Source: Eonycteris spelaea (taxonomy: Eukaryota > Chordata > Mammalia > Chiroptera > Pteropodidae). Taken from it: a stretch of 64,000 bases of DNA. This document shows, piece after piece, positions 36,553 through 48,335 of the stretch. The translations under genes and the position numbers were made by a program. The notes beneath the pieces are model-generated. The model was not told the DNA's origin. It ran no database searches and saw only the letters and a program-made list of their open reading frames with translations. Position 1 is the first letter of the stretch. Every line of letters starts with the position of its first letter. The stretch is taken from the NCBI GenBank assembly GCA_003508835.1, contig PUFA01000077.1:5160001-5224000 (forward strand), in the 5' to 3' direction.

Positions 36553-37174
36553 ACTTGGATTGTATGCTAAACATTTTTTAAATGACCCATAACATTTTAA
36601 TAGTTTTTTTTACGCTTCAATATTGGTTTTACTTTGTAATCTTAATGTGGAATCTGATAGATATTTTTAATACAAATTAAAAGAAAAAAGAGCTTATGAG
36701 GATTAAAAAGATTGTAGATTTTCTACTCATGAAGGAAAAATAGGAGAGTTGGGGGGGTTTTTTTGCATAATTTTTATATCTGAAGGATTAAAGATGTTTT
36801 CATTGGTGAGACAGAAATTTATAGAAGTCTGAAAGCTGTCTTTATTTGGGGGATTAGTGATTGACAGAATGGTCATTTTCTGTGTTTATTTGGTCTGTTT
36901 TATTTGGTTTTGGTTTCTCTCAGAATGCAAGTCTCTTTATCTCTAGCATAGAATACAAAGCTGGGAAAAATATTAGTTCTGCTTATGTTAATTTCTTGTC
37001 CCAAAAGCAAGGGTTTGACAGATTTCATGAATTTAACAATCTCCAAATAGTATGATTTATTTGGTGTTTTATTTGCCTGGTTTATTTACATGAGCATAGT
37101 ATGAGCTGCTGATTAACACACGAAGAATTTCTTGGTGTGTTAATAAAATAGTCCTAAATTACACTAAAACTCAA
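36553..37174. other. Unique AT-rich DNA
   Basis: Nothing recognised. Confidence 0.5.
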
Positions 37175-37550
37175 AAAAAAAATCTTTTATCTCCAGTTTT
37201 ATTGAGAAATAATGAATAAACATTACTGTATAAGTTTGAAGTGTCCTGCATAATGAGTTGACTTATATTGCCAAATGATTACTACAATAAGTTTTGTAAA
37301 CATCCATCGTCTTATATAGATACAATAAAAAGAAAAAGCAAAAAAATAAAATTCCTTATGATGAAAACTGTTCGTATTCACCCTCTTAACAATTTCCATC
37401 TATATCACACAGCAGTGTTAGCTACAGTCACATGCTGTGCTTCTCATCCCTCAAACTTATGTGACTTATAACTGGAAGTTTGTACCATTTGATCACCTTC
37501 CTCAAATTTCCTCTCTTCACCCTTTTTCATCTCAGATAACTACAAATATG
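37175..37550 (-). mobile_element. LINE-1 3' UTR fragment
   Basis: Antisense L1 3' UTR beginning with the complement of the element's end (TTTTATTGAGAAATAATG) and continuing through the ATGATTACTACAATAAGTTT and CAGCAGTGTTAGCTA tracts to the ACTGGAAGTTTGTACCATTT tract. No ORF2 sequence is retained. It is older than, and independent of, the sense L1 that starts 290 bases further on. Confidence 0.8.
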
Positions 37551-37841
37551 ATCTCTTTGCCTACAAGCCTTTTTTTTTCTTTAATAATCTTTATCTGGAG
37601 ATTTTGTGTATCCTCTGGGGTTATAATTTTGACTTTTGTATGCCAGAAAGGCCTAATTATCTTTATCAGCATGCCTACAGCTATCAGGAACCAATAATTA
37701 TCCAGTTTGCTTTTCCAGTGGCCTGGCCTGCTTATCACTGCAGGAACATCCTTTTTTTACCCCTGAGGTCTCCTAGCTTGTTCATGTCCCAAACTTGGCA
37801 GAAGGAGACAGGATTTAACTCCTATTAAGCTGGAATTCCTT

Positions 37842-38860
37842 TAAATGCAACAATTAGAAAATGAACAACTTGATTTTTAAAATGAGCAAAAATCTGGAGA
37901 CACCTCACCAAAGAAGATATACAGATGGCAAATAAGCAAATGAAAAGATGCTTCATGTCATCCATCATCAGGGAATTGCAAATGAGGACAGTAATGGGAT
38001 AGCACACATCTAGGAGAATGGCCAAAGTCCAGAAGTGACAACAGCAAGTGCTGGAGAGGATGTGAGCAATAGGGTTCTCGTTCATTGCTGGTGGGAATGG
38101 AAAGTGGCCAGCCACTGTGGAAGGCAGTGGGCAGTTTCTTACAAACTTAAACAAACTCTTCAATCATACTATTCAGGAAGTGCCCTCTTCAGTACTTAAT
38201 CGAATGAGTTGAAAAGTCGTGTCCACACAGAAACCTGCACACAAACGCTTATAGCTTTATTCAGATTATCAAAAATGTGGAAGCAATCAAGATATCTTTC
38301 AGTAGGTGAAAGGGTAGCAGACTTTTGCTTCCAGACAATGAAATATTATTCAGCACTAAAAAGAAATGAGCTCTGAAGCCATGAAAAGACATGAAGGAAA
38401 ATTAAATGCATATTATGAAGTGAAAGAAGCCAGTCTTAAAAGGTTATATATATTGCATGATTCCAACTATATGACGTTTTGGAAAAGCAAAAGATCAGTG
38501 ATTGCCACAGGTTATGGGGAAATGGAGGGCTGAACAGACAGAGGAGTTTTTGGAAAGTGAAACTATCCTATATGATACTATAATGGTGGATATACATTTG
38601 TCCAAACGCGTAGGATATATAATATCAAGAGTATATCTTAATGTAAACTATGGATTTTGTGTGATAATAATGTGTATGTTCACTGATTGTAAAATATATA
38701 CTATCCCAGTGTGGGATGTTGGTGGCGGAGTCTGTGGATGTGTGAGGTCAGGGGTGTATGGCAATGCTGTGCCTTCCGCTCAATTTTTCTATGAACCTTA
38801 ATCTGCTCTAAAAAAAAAAGAAGGTCTATTTAAAAATTAAACAAAGAAAAATAAAAAGGT
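37842..38860 (+). mobile_element. LINE-1 ORF2 C-terminus and 3' UTR fragment
   Basis: A sense L1 fragment. It runs from the ORF2 C-terminal coding stretch (CCAAAGAAGATATACAGATGG; then TGCTGGAGAGGATGTGAG) through the GAAATATTATTCAGCACTAAA tract to the 3' UTR, which ends with GCTCAATTTTTCTATGAACC and an A-rich tail at 38811-38860. It resembles the older L1MC/L1MD/L1ME-like tails. Frameshifts and stops abolish coding. It is 5'-truncated and not inverted. Confidence 0.85.
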
Positions 38861-39469
38861 GTAGAAGTGGGGTGTTTTTTCCCCCTCACCCTCTGGGCAC
38901 AGCATTTGGGAAAGAATGACTACCTCCCATTGAAAAGTAATGCAAGAGGAATTTGGCAAACAAAAGGCATAAGGAAAAACAGGTTCTGGTAAAAAAAAAA
39001 AAACCCAATTAAATGATAAATATGGTCTCTGGAAGTAGTATGTTTTCACTGAGGTGGTCTGGTAATTGATTAAAAGACTTAATTTTGAATGTTTTCTTAA
39101 ATATCAAGCCAATACCCCAAGGTATCTTCAGCTTTTCCTCCATTTCCATGCCAGGTTTATGGTATATTTTAATGGAGGCTGAAGACTGAGCAGCTTGCTT
39201 TTTTCAGTCACGGAGAAATAGGCTTTCTGTAAGGATGGATTACTTTCTGGCTTACTTTTCCCCACAGGCTTAGAGCAATGATTTGCACCCAGTAGGGATA
39301 TAACTGGAGATTTTTTTAAACAATGTGTAATGTGAATTTATTCTATGACCTTTTCCTTATTAAAGATATTTAAAAAATAGATTAAAATGCCTCAATATTT
39401 CATGAAAAATAAACACCTAGCAGAAGAATTTAGACAATACCTGTGTACACATGATTTGAACCTGAATAC
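38861..39469. other. Unique DNA between L1 and the OMA1 retrocopy
   Basis: Nothing recognised. Part of 39300-39469 could be more OMA1 3' UTR if the retrocopy extends further than I placed it. Confidence 0.4.
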
Positions 39470-40265
39470 CCATTTTTATTTTTATTTCAAACATCCTTTT
39501 TAAAACATAGCACAAAAATGATGACATTCGTGTATTCTTTATAGGTCCTTTGTCTCATAAACTGTCATCCAACTTCCATTTCCTTTCTCAAGTATATACT
39601 TTAACAGTATTTGCTCCTGCTTTTGAACAGGAAGAGGATCCATTCCATTATGTTAAGAAACAGTAATGTTTATGTTTTCTTTCTCTAAGTCTTCCAAGAT
39701 GATGTTTCATGCTGAGTTTGAATAGTAACTGAGGATCTGCTCCTAAAAGTGGTGAGGCGATTACAGATCTCTCTAATTTTGAGAATAGGAAAGGTGTGTA
39801 GATACTTGTTCTGGCCACTGGGGATGACAACTGGGGATCTGCACCTTCCGCCACCTGCAGAAACACTGAACTGGCTCTGTCGTCCACACGAGCCTTTGTG
39901 GCCAGCTGTAGTCCAATTTTGTCTGCTTCAGCCTCCAGTGTCCTACTGTATGGTCTATCAAACACACGCTCTTGCAATTTAGACCGTATCCACCTTCTAA
40001 AAGTGACAAACTATCTCCAGGACAAATGGCCTAAATCATTGTGAGAAAAACCAAACCTAGAAAACCCAATAAATGAACCAAGCTGGTTTTTTTGTTTGTT
40101 TGTTTGTTTGTTTTTTCCCCAGCATGCCCAAATACTGAATGTGCTATATCGTGGTCCAGAAGAAAGAAAAGTAGATGAATATCAGTTCCGCTATTTAAAA
40201 GCCCAGGGAAGATAAACCAGAGACCTTGAAACCAAGGAAAGGCGTGGAATCCCCTGATGTTTCTT
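39470..40265 (-). pseudogene. OMA1: OMA1 processed pseudogene (5'-truncated retrocopy)
   Basis: OMA1 is an M48-family zinc metalloprotease of the mitochondrial inner membrane that cleaves OPA1 and DELE1 under stress. Read on the minus strand, this block matches roughly the C-terminal half of mammalian OMA1. In order it carries the stretch before the zinc motif (LNSGTDIH near 40180-40200), the zinc motif as HDIAH instead of HEIAH (40139-40153), FLTMI followed by a stop where the parent has Trp (40031-40033), AICPGDSLS, FDRPYSRTLEAEAD (third zinc-ligand region, 39921-39935), RASSVF, then after a frame change PQWPEQVSTH, then DPQLLFKLSMKHH (near 39700) and the tail LPVQKQEQI (near 39630). Sequence that is split over several exons in the parent runs without introns, so this is a retrocopy. 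Damage: an AAAC-repeat insertion at 40087-40116 just after the zinc motif, several frameshifts, about 40 bases lost after the STH motif, and an apparently lost stop codon near 39570. The 3' end has an AATAAA-like A-rich stretch (39472-39490). Non-functional. The match is from memory of the family, but it is long and colinear. Confidence 0.9.
40087..40116. repeat. (TTTG)n tract inside the OMA1 pseudogene
   Basis: Five TTTG units between T runs, inserted just downstream (minus strand) of the former zinc motif. It must post-date the retrocopy, because the parent has no such repeat in this coding stretch. Confidence 0.9.
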
Positions 40266-40684
40266 ATGGAGAAACAGTTTAGGGGACACCAGACTCAAAG
40301 AGCAGGGGTGCCTATAACTTTTTAAATCAGTATCTGACCTGAAATAGAGTCATTTTGTGTAGTACATTTGTGGGAAAAATCTAAATTGTCTGACTTATGG
40401 AACTGGAAAGGCATCCTGCTCATTTGTTATTAAAAGTCCTATTGAAATGAAAATTTCCAGGCAGAAAAGTCAGCTCATCACACTGATGTAATGGTAGGCC
40501 CTAATACTTAACTGTTTGGTTAATTTGTACTTGATGACAGTTTGGTGAGGTTAGAGATAGTGTCACATTTTTCTCTGGTTGGTCAGTGAATTACATCAAA
40601 GGAAAACAGTTTCTAGCTGCAGACTACAGCCTGTAGATGAAGCCCTTATTTCTTTTCTGTTTGAATATCTTAGTGGTGGCACAA
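40266..40684. other. Unique DNA upstream of the OMA1 retrocopy
   Basis: Nothing recognised; the 5' truncation point of the retrocopy lies near the left edge. Confidence 0.4.
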
Positions 40685-40872
40685 GTGAAGATGACCTCTT
40701 CCAATTAGTGATTATGTACGTTTATTTGCTTTTCTGAGTGAGTTCGCAAGCACTGCAATTATTTACATCTTTTCATCCCCTGCTATAAGGGAAGGGATTT
40801 TGGCTTGGTTACCATTATATACCAACACCAAGCATATATCTGCAAATAGATGCTCAGTAAATATTTTGAAGG
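40685..40872 (+). repeat. L2 LINE 3' end
   Basis: GCTATAAGGGAAGGGATTTT, CACCAAGCATATATCTGC and GATGCTCAGTAAATATTTTG are an L2 tail, ended by A12 at about 40873. Confidence 0.7.
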
Positions 40873-40939
40873 AAAAAAAAAAAAGCTTTAACAAGCTGTC
40901 TCTTGAATACCCATTAGAGCTCTATGGTGTAACCAATTA

Positions 40940-41165
40940 GCCTTGAATCAGAAATCAAACACTTAGGTTCAAGGCACAATTCTATCCATTTTTACTATCT
41001 ATCCTTTCATAAATCTTGAAAGTTCTCAGACTCAATTTCTCTCTCTGAAAAATGAGCCCAAATCAATCTGACCTGCCTTTCTAAGACTTGAGACTCTCTA
41101 TCAAGGTAACGCAGATGGGAAAAAAAGCACTGTGAGTTTTAAGCTGCTATATAAATGCAGGATCA
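40940..41165 (+). repeat. MIR SINE
   Basis: GCCTTGAATCAGAAATCAAA, ACTTAGGTTCAAGGCAC, CTCAATTTCTCTCTCTGAAA, AAGCACTGTGAGTTTTAAGC. Near full length and in order. Confidence 0.65.
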
Positions 41166-42011
41166 GATGTGGCAGGTCGACCTGACATTGATCAGGGAAA
41201 TGATTTATAAAGCGAACAGGGAGTTTAAGAATGTGGAGAATACTTAATTTGCCAGAACTCTCAGGGGAGTATGACATATAGTTGGAAGACACATTCGATC
41301 AACTGCTTAAGGTAGTAAGTGAGATTCCTTACCACGTCTACCCCCAGAGGCATGCTCCACTTCCAAATAATGCTCAATGAAACTCTTGTCTAAGAAGGAG
41401 GTCCCTACTTAATTGAAGACCTTTTGAATATAGAGTGAGAGAGAAGTATGTAACCAGAAATACATTGCTCGAGGCACAAAGAATGAGGTTTTTTTTTTTC
41501 CTCCCCGAACAACTTTCTCTGGAAATTAATCAAAGAAATAGAATTTTATTCCTTTAAATTAAAACTTTGAGATGATGTCTGCCTACCAAAGATATCAAAT
41601 TAAAAACCCGACTAGATGTACAAATATATATAATCCAGCCATGTATGTAATCATTTCAGAATCATATTGGATTTTATTGGCCCTGCAGGAAATCTCGTCT
41701 ATGTTCCATAAAGTCAGAATCTGGTAATGTAGGTGGGACCTCACTTAATCCACTTAGCTAAAAAGTTAATCTCACAAAGCAATGTGGGGACTGACTTGGA
41801 GCCAGAGTCAGTATTTCACCTCATGTGGTACTGAATGTCTTAAAAGGAATGATATTTTAAGTATTGACTCAAAAGCATTGAACAGATCAGTTATTCGCAT
41901 CACAGTTTTCCATTCTCTCTCTCCAAATGGATGGCCTGCATTCAAACTAGCAGATGAAAACTGGTAACGGCTTGCTAATGGATGTCAGAATCTTAGCTCA
42001 TTTTATTCAAG
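41166..42011. other. Unique DNA
   Basis: Nothing recognised. Confidence 0.5.
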
Positions 42012-42135
42012 TGTTCCTTTACTTATTCCTTAATTCATCAAACATGTATTAGATGCCTCAATGGTCCAAGCATCTGGAGTCGCATAGGGAATTATAGTAA
42101 ATACAAACAAACATTGTATATATGTGTGATCTGAA
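42012..42135 (-). repeat. L2 LINE 3' end
   Basis: CAAACATGTATTAGATGCCT, TCCAAGCATCTGGAGTCGCA and GTAAATACAAACAAACATTG form an antisense L2 tail. Confidence 0.5.
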
Positions 42136-42431
42136 ATGTTTACTAGTTGGGGTATGAGAGGAAAAATATACCATTAAGATAAAACATTTGGCTCTTGGGC
42201 TAATTTCCAAGAGAGGTTCGAAAAAAAAAGTCCATTTTCAGTGTTCCCTCTTCATGACTGTGTTGAATCAGGAATATAAAGTAACCAGAGATTTGACTGC
42301 AGATTTTATTTCTCTTATACAAATTAAATTGAATACTGACATTCAAATTATGCCTACAAGGATCCTGATACTTTTCCAAGATTACCTGAAAACTTTAAAA
42401 CAGTTTGAAATAGTCTCCCTTATACGTTAAT

Positions 42432-42800
42432 TAATTTGTTCAGCACACATTTATCCATACCTATTATATGCCAGACACAGTGAATAATTTTAAGACTTTG
42501 CAGATAAGACTGCTCCAGAAGAACCCATTATTTGAAAATAAAGAACAATGGACTAAATAGCTTATAAGTTAGCATGATGGTTCGCTGTATCAGTTCATCC
42601 AGGGTACACAGAGGATGCGCAGAGGCACGTGGAGGAGGGTGAGGTTGATTGGACCTGAGTGCTCAGAGAAGTTTTCCTGGAGAATGTTAAGGTTAAGTAA
42701 CATTTGGAAAGAAGAATAAGGGTTGAAGGTAGTGTTGGGCACTTCAGAATGAAGGATCGGCATGCCCCAAAGAACGGAAGCCTACAACAAAATGAGTGCC
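42432..42800 (-). repeat. L2 LINE 3' region
   Basis: Antisense L2: TTTGTTCAGCACACATTTAT, CTATTATATGCCAGACACAG, TTTTCCTGGAGAATGTTAAG, GCACTTCAGAATGAAGGATC and CATGCCCCAAAGAACGGAAG. Confidence 0.75.
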
Positions 42801-44019
42801 TTGGGAAATTTAACCAATTCATGATTGCTTGAGCAAAAATCATGAAGGGATATTTAGGCTACGTTGCTTTAGATATCACTGACTCGAGTATGACAAATCC
42901 ATCATTTCCCTGTGATCTGTTAGTTGAAATTCACAAGTAGTCTTCAGTATTCTCTGTCTCTCCTTCAGACCACGTTAGCTTAGTGATCTTGAGTTATATG
43001 TTTAAAAACCACAATGACTTTGTAAAAACAAAAACAAAAACGACAACAACATAGCCAATATAATTTAAAACTGACTACATGACTACAAAGATAAAATTGG
43101 GAGGCCACTTGGAAATATTGTTCTATGGCCATAGAAAGTTTTTTCCTAAGATCTTTGTCTCTCCTTACCATTTCTCTCCCTAGAGTCTCATTTTCTAATA
43201 AGCTATTCCATTTCTTCTCCTCCCCCTTTCCCTTCTTCCTCGTCTCTTTCTTTTTTTCTTCTTCTTCTATATCAGTTATAGCAGATATAGACCCTCTATA
43301 TCTACAACTGCATACCATACCTGCTCTTTTATCTGCCTGAGTGGTTTTAAACCTATACTTTCAGAATCTTTAGCACTTCCTCTGGGGACTCTTTGGGGAT
43401 GACTGAGCCAGTGGCATTTCAGGCTCACTTTCTTCACCCAAACTCGGGCTAGTAGCTTCATACAGAGCTGCTATTTAAATGGGACTTCGGGCAAAATTTC
43501 ATTTGGAAAAAAGTTTGTATGCTTCATTAAAATTTAAAATCATTCCTTCTTATTGAATTTTCATCTTTTGAGGATAAACTGAGGCAAACAGAGAAGTGAC
43601 AGTATTAATACTCTCTAGGTAGCTGCCTACACAGAACCAGTCAAACATGAGCCTTCTCTTTTCAGACACTTGTTCCATTAGGTTATTCCAGCAAAGAGAG
43701 TCTTCTGTCACATTGCCCACTGCAGGGAAGAACTCCCCATCTGGAAGTCACCACATGTCCCTTGTTTCCCCTCAAATGTAGACTTACCTGCTTCCTAACC
43801 TCCTTTCAGCTTTAATGAGAAATCTCTGCCTATAATTTTCCATATTTAATTCAATTTAGAAAACATTAACTATGAATTTACTATGCTTGGCCTTGGAAGC
43901 ACAAGGTTAAAAATATATATATATGTCATCCTCGAAATGGAGTTTCTCATCTACTTCGTGGATGGGGGACGTAGACATGCATACATCTGACTGCTTTAGC
44001 GAAACCAGATCTGCATTAG
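42801..44019. other. Unique DNA with a pyrimidine tract
   Basis: A C/T-rich tract at 43205-43270; otherwise nothing recognised. Frames over it are lysine/glutamate or serine/phenylalanine artefacts. Confidence 0.5.
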
Positions 44020-44487
44020 ACATGTTGTTGCTTTGGGCTGAATCATGTCCCCAAAAACATATGTTAAAGTCCAGACGCCAGTACCTCAGAAAATGACCTT
44101 GTTTGGAAATGAGGTGGTTGCAGATGTGACTCTTAAGGTCATACCGGAGTAGGATGAGGCCCTAATCCAACATGACTGGTGTTGTTACAAGAAGACGGCC
44201 ATGGGAAGACACAGAGACACAGGGAGAGCGTCACGTGAGCATGAAGGCAGACGCTGGAGTAACACATCTGTAGTTTACAGAACACCAAGAACTGCCAGCC
44301 ATCATTAGAAGCCAGGACAAAGGCTTGGAACAGAGTGTCCCTCAGATGTCTCACCAGGAACCAACCTTGACTTTGGCTGTCTCATTGAGACTTCTAGCCT
44401 CCCTCCAGAACTGTGAAACAATAGACTGTTGGTTTCAGCCACCAGTTCGTGATACTTTGCTACAACAGCCACAGGAAAGATTGACAT
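44020..44487 (+). mobile_element. MLT1-type LTR (ERVL-MaLR)
   Basis: Sense MaLR LTR. Landmarks in order: TGAATCATGTCCCCAAAAAC, TTGTTTGGAAATGAGG, GGCCCTAATCCAACATGACT, GAAGACACAGAGACACAGGG, CTCCAGAACTGTGAAACAAT and TTTGCTACAACAGCC. Solitary LTR. Short open frames on both strands here are chance. Confidence 0.9.
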
Positions 44488-44809
44488 GCATTAAGCTCAC
44501 AGATGAAGAAGCCATTATAACTATGCCGAGTGTCTGGCATACCACTGGGAGGGCGTGACACTGAGGTGGCTGCTCAGGATAAGTTGGAGTTGTTCTGAGG
44601 GAAAAGGGGGATGTACATTCACAGAAGAGAAGAAAGCAGGAACAGAGACAGGATTTGGAAAGGCTGGCGGTGTTTGAGCAATGCTGAGTAGTAGCTCTGT
44701 ATAGCTCCAGTGTGGAATGTGGGGTGCTTTGGGCAAAGACTAGTGCAATGCCCTTTTGCAACAGGCAAGTTGACTTAAATCAATAAAAACTTCAAGTTTG
44801 GAAGCACTG

Positions 44810-44816
<7 letters not shown>

Positions 44817-44866
<50 letters not shown>
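44817..44866. repeat. (GT)n microsatellite
   Basis: About 24 perfect TG units, the longest pure dinucleotide run in the window. Confidence 0.97.
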
Positions 44867-44867
<1 letters not shown>

Positions 44868-45068
44868 AAATATGTATCTATCCCCAGATGGTTTTTCTTT
44901 CTTTCTTTTAATTTCTTTTTAATTATGGCAGCTATTCTCCAAACATGTTTTTGTTTATCTCAAACTCAGTGTACAGTTTCAACATATGGAGCATATTTTG
45001 TTTTACTTCAGTTTATCTTAAGAAATCAGCTTTCCTAACTCTTGTTGGCAGTGGACCCCAAATGATTT

Positions 45069-45217
45069 CTTACTTTTTTTTCCTTCTTTATTTTCTCCTT
45101 TTCCTTCTTTTCTTTCAATTATGGTACGTAGCTTACCTCTGTCTCCCTCTCTTTTGCTTTCTCTCCCTCTCCCCTTCCGCCTTCTCCCCCTTCCTTCCTT
45201 CTCTTCTTTTTCCTTCT
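45069..45217. repeat. Polypyrimidine tract
   Basis: Mostly C and T for roughly 150 bases (broken near 45117-45137). CTCTCCCTCTCCCCTTCCGC-like blocks could form triplex DNA. The apparent phenylalanine-rich frame is a by-product. Confidence 0.85.
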
Positions 45218-45367
45218 GAAATGTCACAAAAGATTTCCTATGTTGATGAACTGCTTCATTTAGTGGCAGAAACCAATGACTACTTGGCTGTTGGACATTT
45301 ATTCAGCCTAGAAAATATACAAACTGGAAACGATGTTAATAAACAAGTCAGGGGCATTATTTGATCT

Positions 45368-45775
45368 TTTGTTCAGAGTATTCACCTTTCTTCATAATCT
45401 GGGCCCAAACTATTTTATCAGCCTCGTTTTGTATGATGCATTTTCTAACCTCATTGGCTCCTCTGTTCTTTCTTTCTTTAGAAAGCTTGTTTTCATGTCC
45501 CAGGCTACTGCACTCCACTTACCCTTCAAGATCCAGCTCAAATGGCTCTCCCTTTTGACACATGTTACGGTACTCAGAATTAATCATTTTCTCCTCTCGA
45601 TTCTTTGAGAGCTTTGCATATTTCCCTATCCTTGCTTTATTGTGATTGGTATGTATTTTCATATACATCTCCTCCACTAGACTGAAGTCAAAATGGTTTC
45701 TCATTGTCCCCAAATCTACAGTGTCTGGTAGAGTGGCTGGTACAGAGAGGGCACTCCATAAATCCTCACGGAAGA
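45368..45775 (+). repeat. L2 LINE 3' region
   Basis: Sense L2: TAATCTGGGCCCAAACTATT, CACTTACCCTTCAAGATCCA, GCTCAAATGGCTCTCCC, CTCCTCCACTAGACTGAAGT, CAGTGTCTGGTAGAGTGGCT and CACTCCATAAATCC. Open frames here are chance. Confidence 0.85.
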
Positions 45776-46629
45776 CACTCCTGAATGAAGAGAGATTGCA
45801 ATCCTCCTACGAGCAGGCAAAGAAAGTTGTTTTGTTCAGGGTGGAGATGGGTGTCCATCCTTATGTCCTGTTGTGAAGAGAGGGTGCATCTAGTCCTCAC
45901 TAGAAATGAAACCTGAAAGAAGCGTGGTGAAGCTCACACACGGGAACATGCTGTATTTTCCACAGGAGCACTCGGCCACCAATGCATCAGTCACCAGAGT
46001 GAGGGTTTCATGTCTCCTCTTCCTCCACTCTCTAGTGCAGAAAATTCTCTTCCAACCTTTAGCCAGTAACACAGCCTGGGTTTCTCTAGCTCACCTCTCT
46101 TTAGCCAAGAAGCATACATGTATGAAAAGTCAAACTACGGAGGCGCATCGTGGGGGTGAAGATGGCTTCTTGAGGGAGAGCCGGGAGCTGCGTTTTAAAT
46201 GCTCTGAAGCACATTTTCCTACCAGGAGTTAAGCTAACTTGGTCTCCAGCTTTGTCAATGCTGAAACAGAAGCTCCTCTGTAAACCTCAATTTCACGCCG
46301 TGAAAAGATTCCACTCTACGCTAAGACTTTAAAATAGTTTGGAAGGAGCGTCATAGATTTTTAAAATAAGAAGCCAGCAAAAACTCCCACAAACCTTCAC
46401 ATGGACATGGTGCTTTCTCCTTTACAAAGCACTCGCTGCTGGCTGGCCTGGCCTCACTTTCACTGTAAACCACAGAACAACCTCACTGGTTAGGAAGATT
46501 TTGTTGGGAAATCTCCCCCATGCCCCAGCCAGCTCCACTGATGATGCTCAGGGCTTTGAGAAAATCAGGCTTGTCTTGCCACCAGCATCTGCTCCCACCT
46601 TTTTCTCCGTGAGAACTTCCCCAGGAACC
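45776..46629. other. Unique DNA, moderately GC-rich
   Basis: A possible very diverged antisense MIR at 46405-46500. The 108-codon plus-strand frame (45906-46232) has no recognisable domain and is treated as chance. Confidence 0.4.
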
Positions 46630-46760
46630 CTACCCACTCCACTTCTGCTCAGTTAACCTCCTCTCATCTTTCAGTTGTGCCCTCAAAATAAAATTTTCAG
46701 GGAAGTCTTCCCTGATTATCTCAAATCCCAACATTCCTTATATCCATAGAAATTAAACAT
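46630..46760 (+). repeat. L2 LINE fragment
   Basis: CCTCTCATCTTTCAGTTGTG and GGGAAGTCTTCCCTGATTAT are the L2 stretch before the tail. Confidence 0.65.
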
Positions 46761-46954
46761 AGAATCATGTTTTCATTTCCCAGTATTGAGAACCAGTTTC
46801 TAGTTATGCGTTTTTCAGTATAATTATAACATATGTCACCCTATTAGGCTGAACTTTATTTCTGTGTTTAGTGTGCTGTTCTATATATAGCATGTGAATG
46901 GGGTATAATAACGTAATAAGTACTTGGGAATGAAATGAATGACCACCACCTACC

Positions 46955-47045
46955 TTCCTTTTCAGCTGAGGAATTTGAATCTCAAAGCAACATGCCAAAG
47001 GTCAAGTTACTGAGAATTTTTGGAGTCAGAGAAACTTAAAATTTC
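46955..47045 (-). repeat. MIR SINE fragment
   Basis: CAGCTGAGGAATTTGAATCT and CATGCCAAAGGTCAAGTTAC in antisense MIR order. Confidence 0.5.
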
Positions 47046-47079
47046 AATTTCAAATTAGCATTACCACTTGGGTGATATT

Positions 47080-47195
47080 TGTTGAGTCTCTGGTTCTCTT
47101 TTCCTTTATCTGTTCAATTCAGATCACAGAAACTAAGAGGATAGTTGTAAGTAATACAAGAGATGAAGTATATATAGTGCTTATGTACTCAAATC
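47080..47195 (+). repeat. MIR SINE fragment
   Basis: GAGTCTCTGGTTCTCTTTTC, TTTATCTGTTCAATTC, TTGTAAGTAATACAAGAG. It lies head to head with the antisense MIR just upstream. Confidence 0.45.
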
Positions 47196-48189
47196 CATTT
47201 AAATCTGAGTCTATTAGCTGGACTACTGATTCTAGTCGATGAAACTATGTCTATATCGTTCGAAAAATCATTGTCTCCTCTTACAAGTGGAAAATGTGAA
47301 GCAAAAGGAAAGTCAGTACTAAATGCGTTTGTTTCCTCTTTGCTTCTTTTGCTCATAATGTCACGACAGAAGAGAAGGCATTAGGAAGGAAAGCAACACT
47401 AATAGTTTATTTAGCATCTTCCTAAATGCTTGCTGTAATCGTTACCTTCTAGTTCATTCCAATTAATAAGGATTATTTGAAGAGCAGGCCCAAGATGAAG
47501 ATGAGAATGTTTTGGAGGAAATTAAATGAAAAATTTCTCATGGCGAAACCAGAGAGAGAGTGAATGCACAGTGTTTTTACTGGCGGATTTGCTAAAGGGT
47601 GGAGCTGAAGACACAGCCATGACGATAGTTAAAGAAGTTTGAAGAAAAGCCTTATGTAGTTAAAAAAAGAAAAAAAAGCAACACAAAGAAAAAAAAAAGA
47701 AAAAGAAGAGAAAGGAAAGACAAGACAGGACAAGAAAGACGTACAGTAGCATAAGCATGAGATATCAAGAGATGTTCCACTCAAGTTTCTAACACTGCAT
47801 CTTTTGTTTGATCTACCAGGCTCCCTGCGGTGCTCTATAATAGTATTATGTCCAATGTATGATTCATATTCTCTGTATCTTATTCTTAAGCTCCTAAAGG
47901 CAGAGGACAGACCAGGATATTTATAGAAATTATAGTACTGTAATAGCAAGGGAATATAAAAATACTATAAGAATTCTATTTCAGGCTAAAAATGAAAAAA
48001 GAATGTTGGGAAACTTACACATATGTGATTTAATACATACTATCTAATTTATTTAACTTCAAAACTGTTTTAATATAGCTTTATTAGAAGTAGTAATTAC
48101 ACATATTTAAAACTCTGAATAGAGAGCATTAACTGAGGAGATCACCATGGGCAGCAAGATGCTTGTGTATGAACAGGCAGGAGAATTAC
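47196..48189. other. Unique DNA
   Basis: An A/G-rich tract at 47660-47740; nothing else recognised. Confidence 0.5.
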
Positions 48190-48335
48190 AGTAAAAAAGA
48201 ACTAGGTTCCATTTTTAACTATGCCACTTATGATCCCTGTGACACTAAGGTTAGGAAATAAAATGTGAGGACAGTAATGCCTACATCATAGGGTAAAGGC
48301 GATTAAATAAGATCGAAATTTATGAGTAATGTCTA
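48190..48335 (+). repeat. MIR SINE fragment
   Basis: CTATGCCACTTATGATCCCT, GTGACACTAAGGTTAGGAAA, GCCTACATCATAGGGTAAAG, GATTAAATAAG. Confidence 0.65.

Noticed and set aside
37175..38860. Opposed L1 pieces as a third 5' inversion
   Set aside because: Each piece has its own L1 3' end, and they look like different L1 ages, so they are two insertions.
42980..43318. 112-codon minus-strand lysine/glutamate-rich frame
   Set aside because: Produced by the C/T-rich tract on the other strand.
44945..45364. 139-codon plus-strand frame
   Set aside because: Spans the polypyrimidine tract; the F/L/S composition is an artefact.
45906..46232. 108-codon plus-strand frame
   Set aside because: No domain, opposed by a minus-strand frame, no conservation evidence available.
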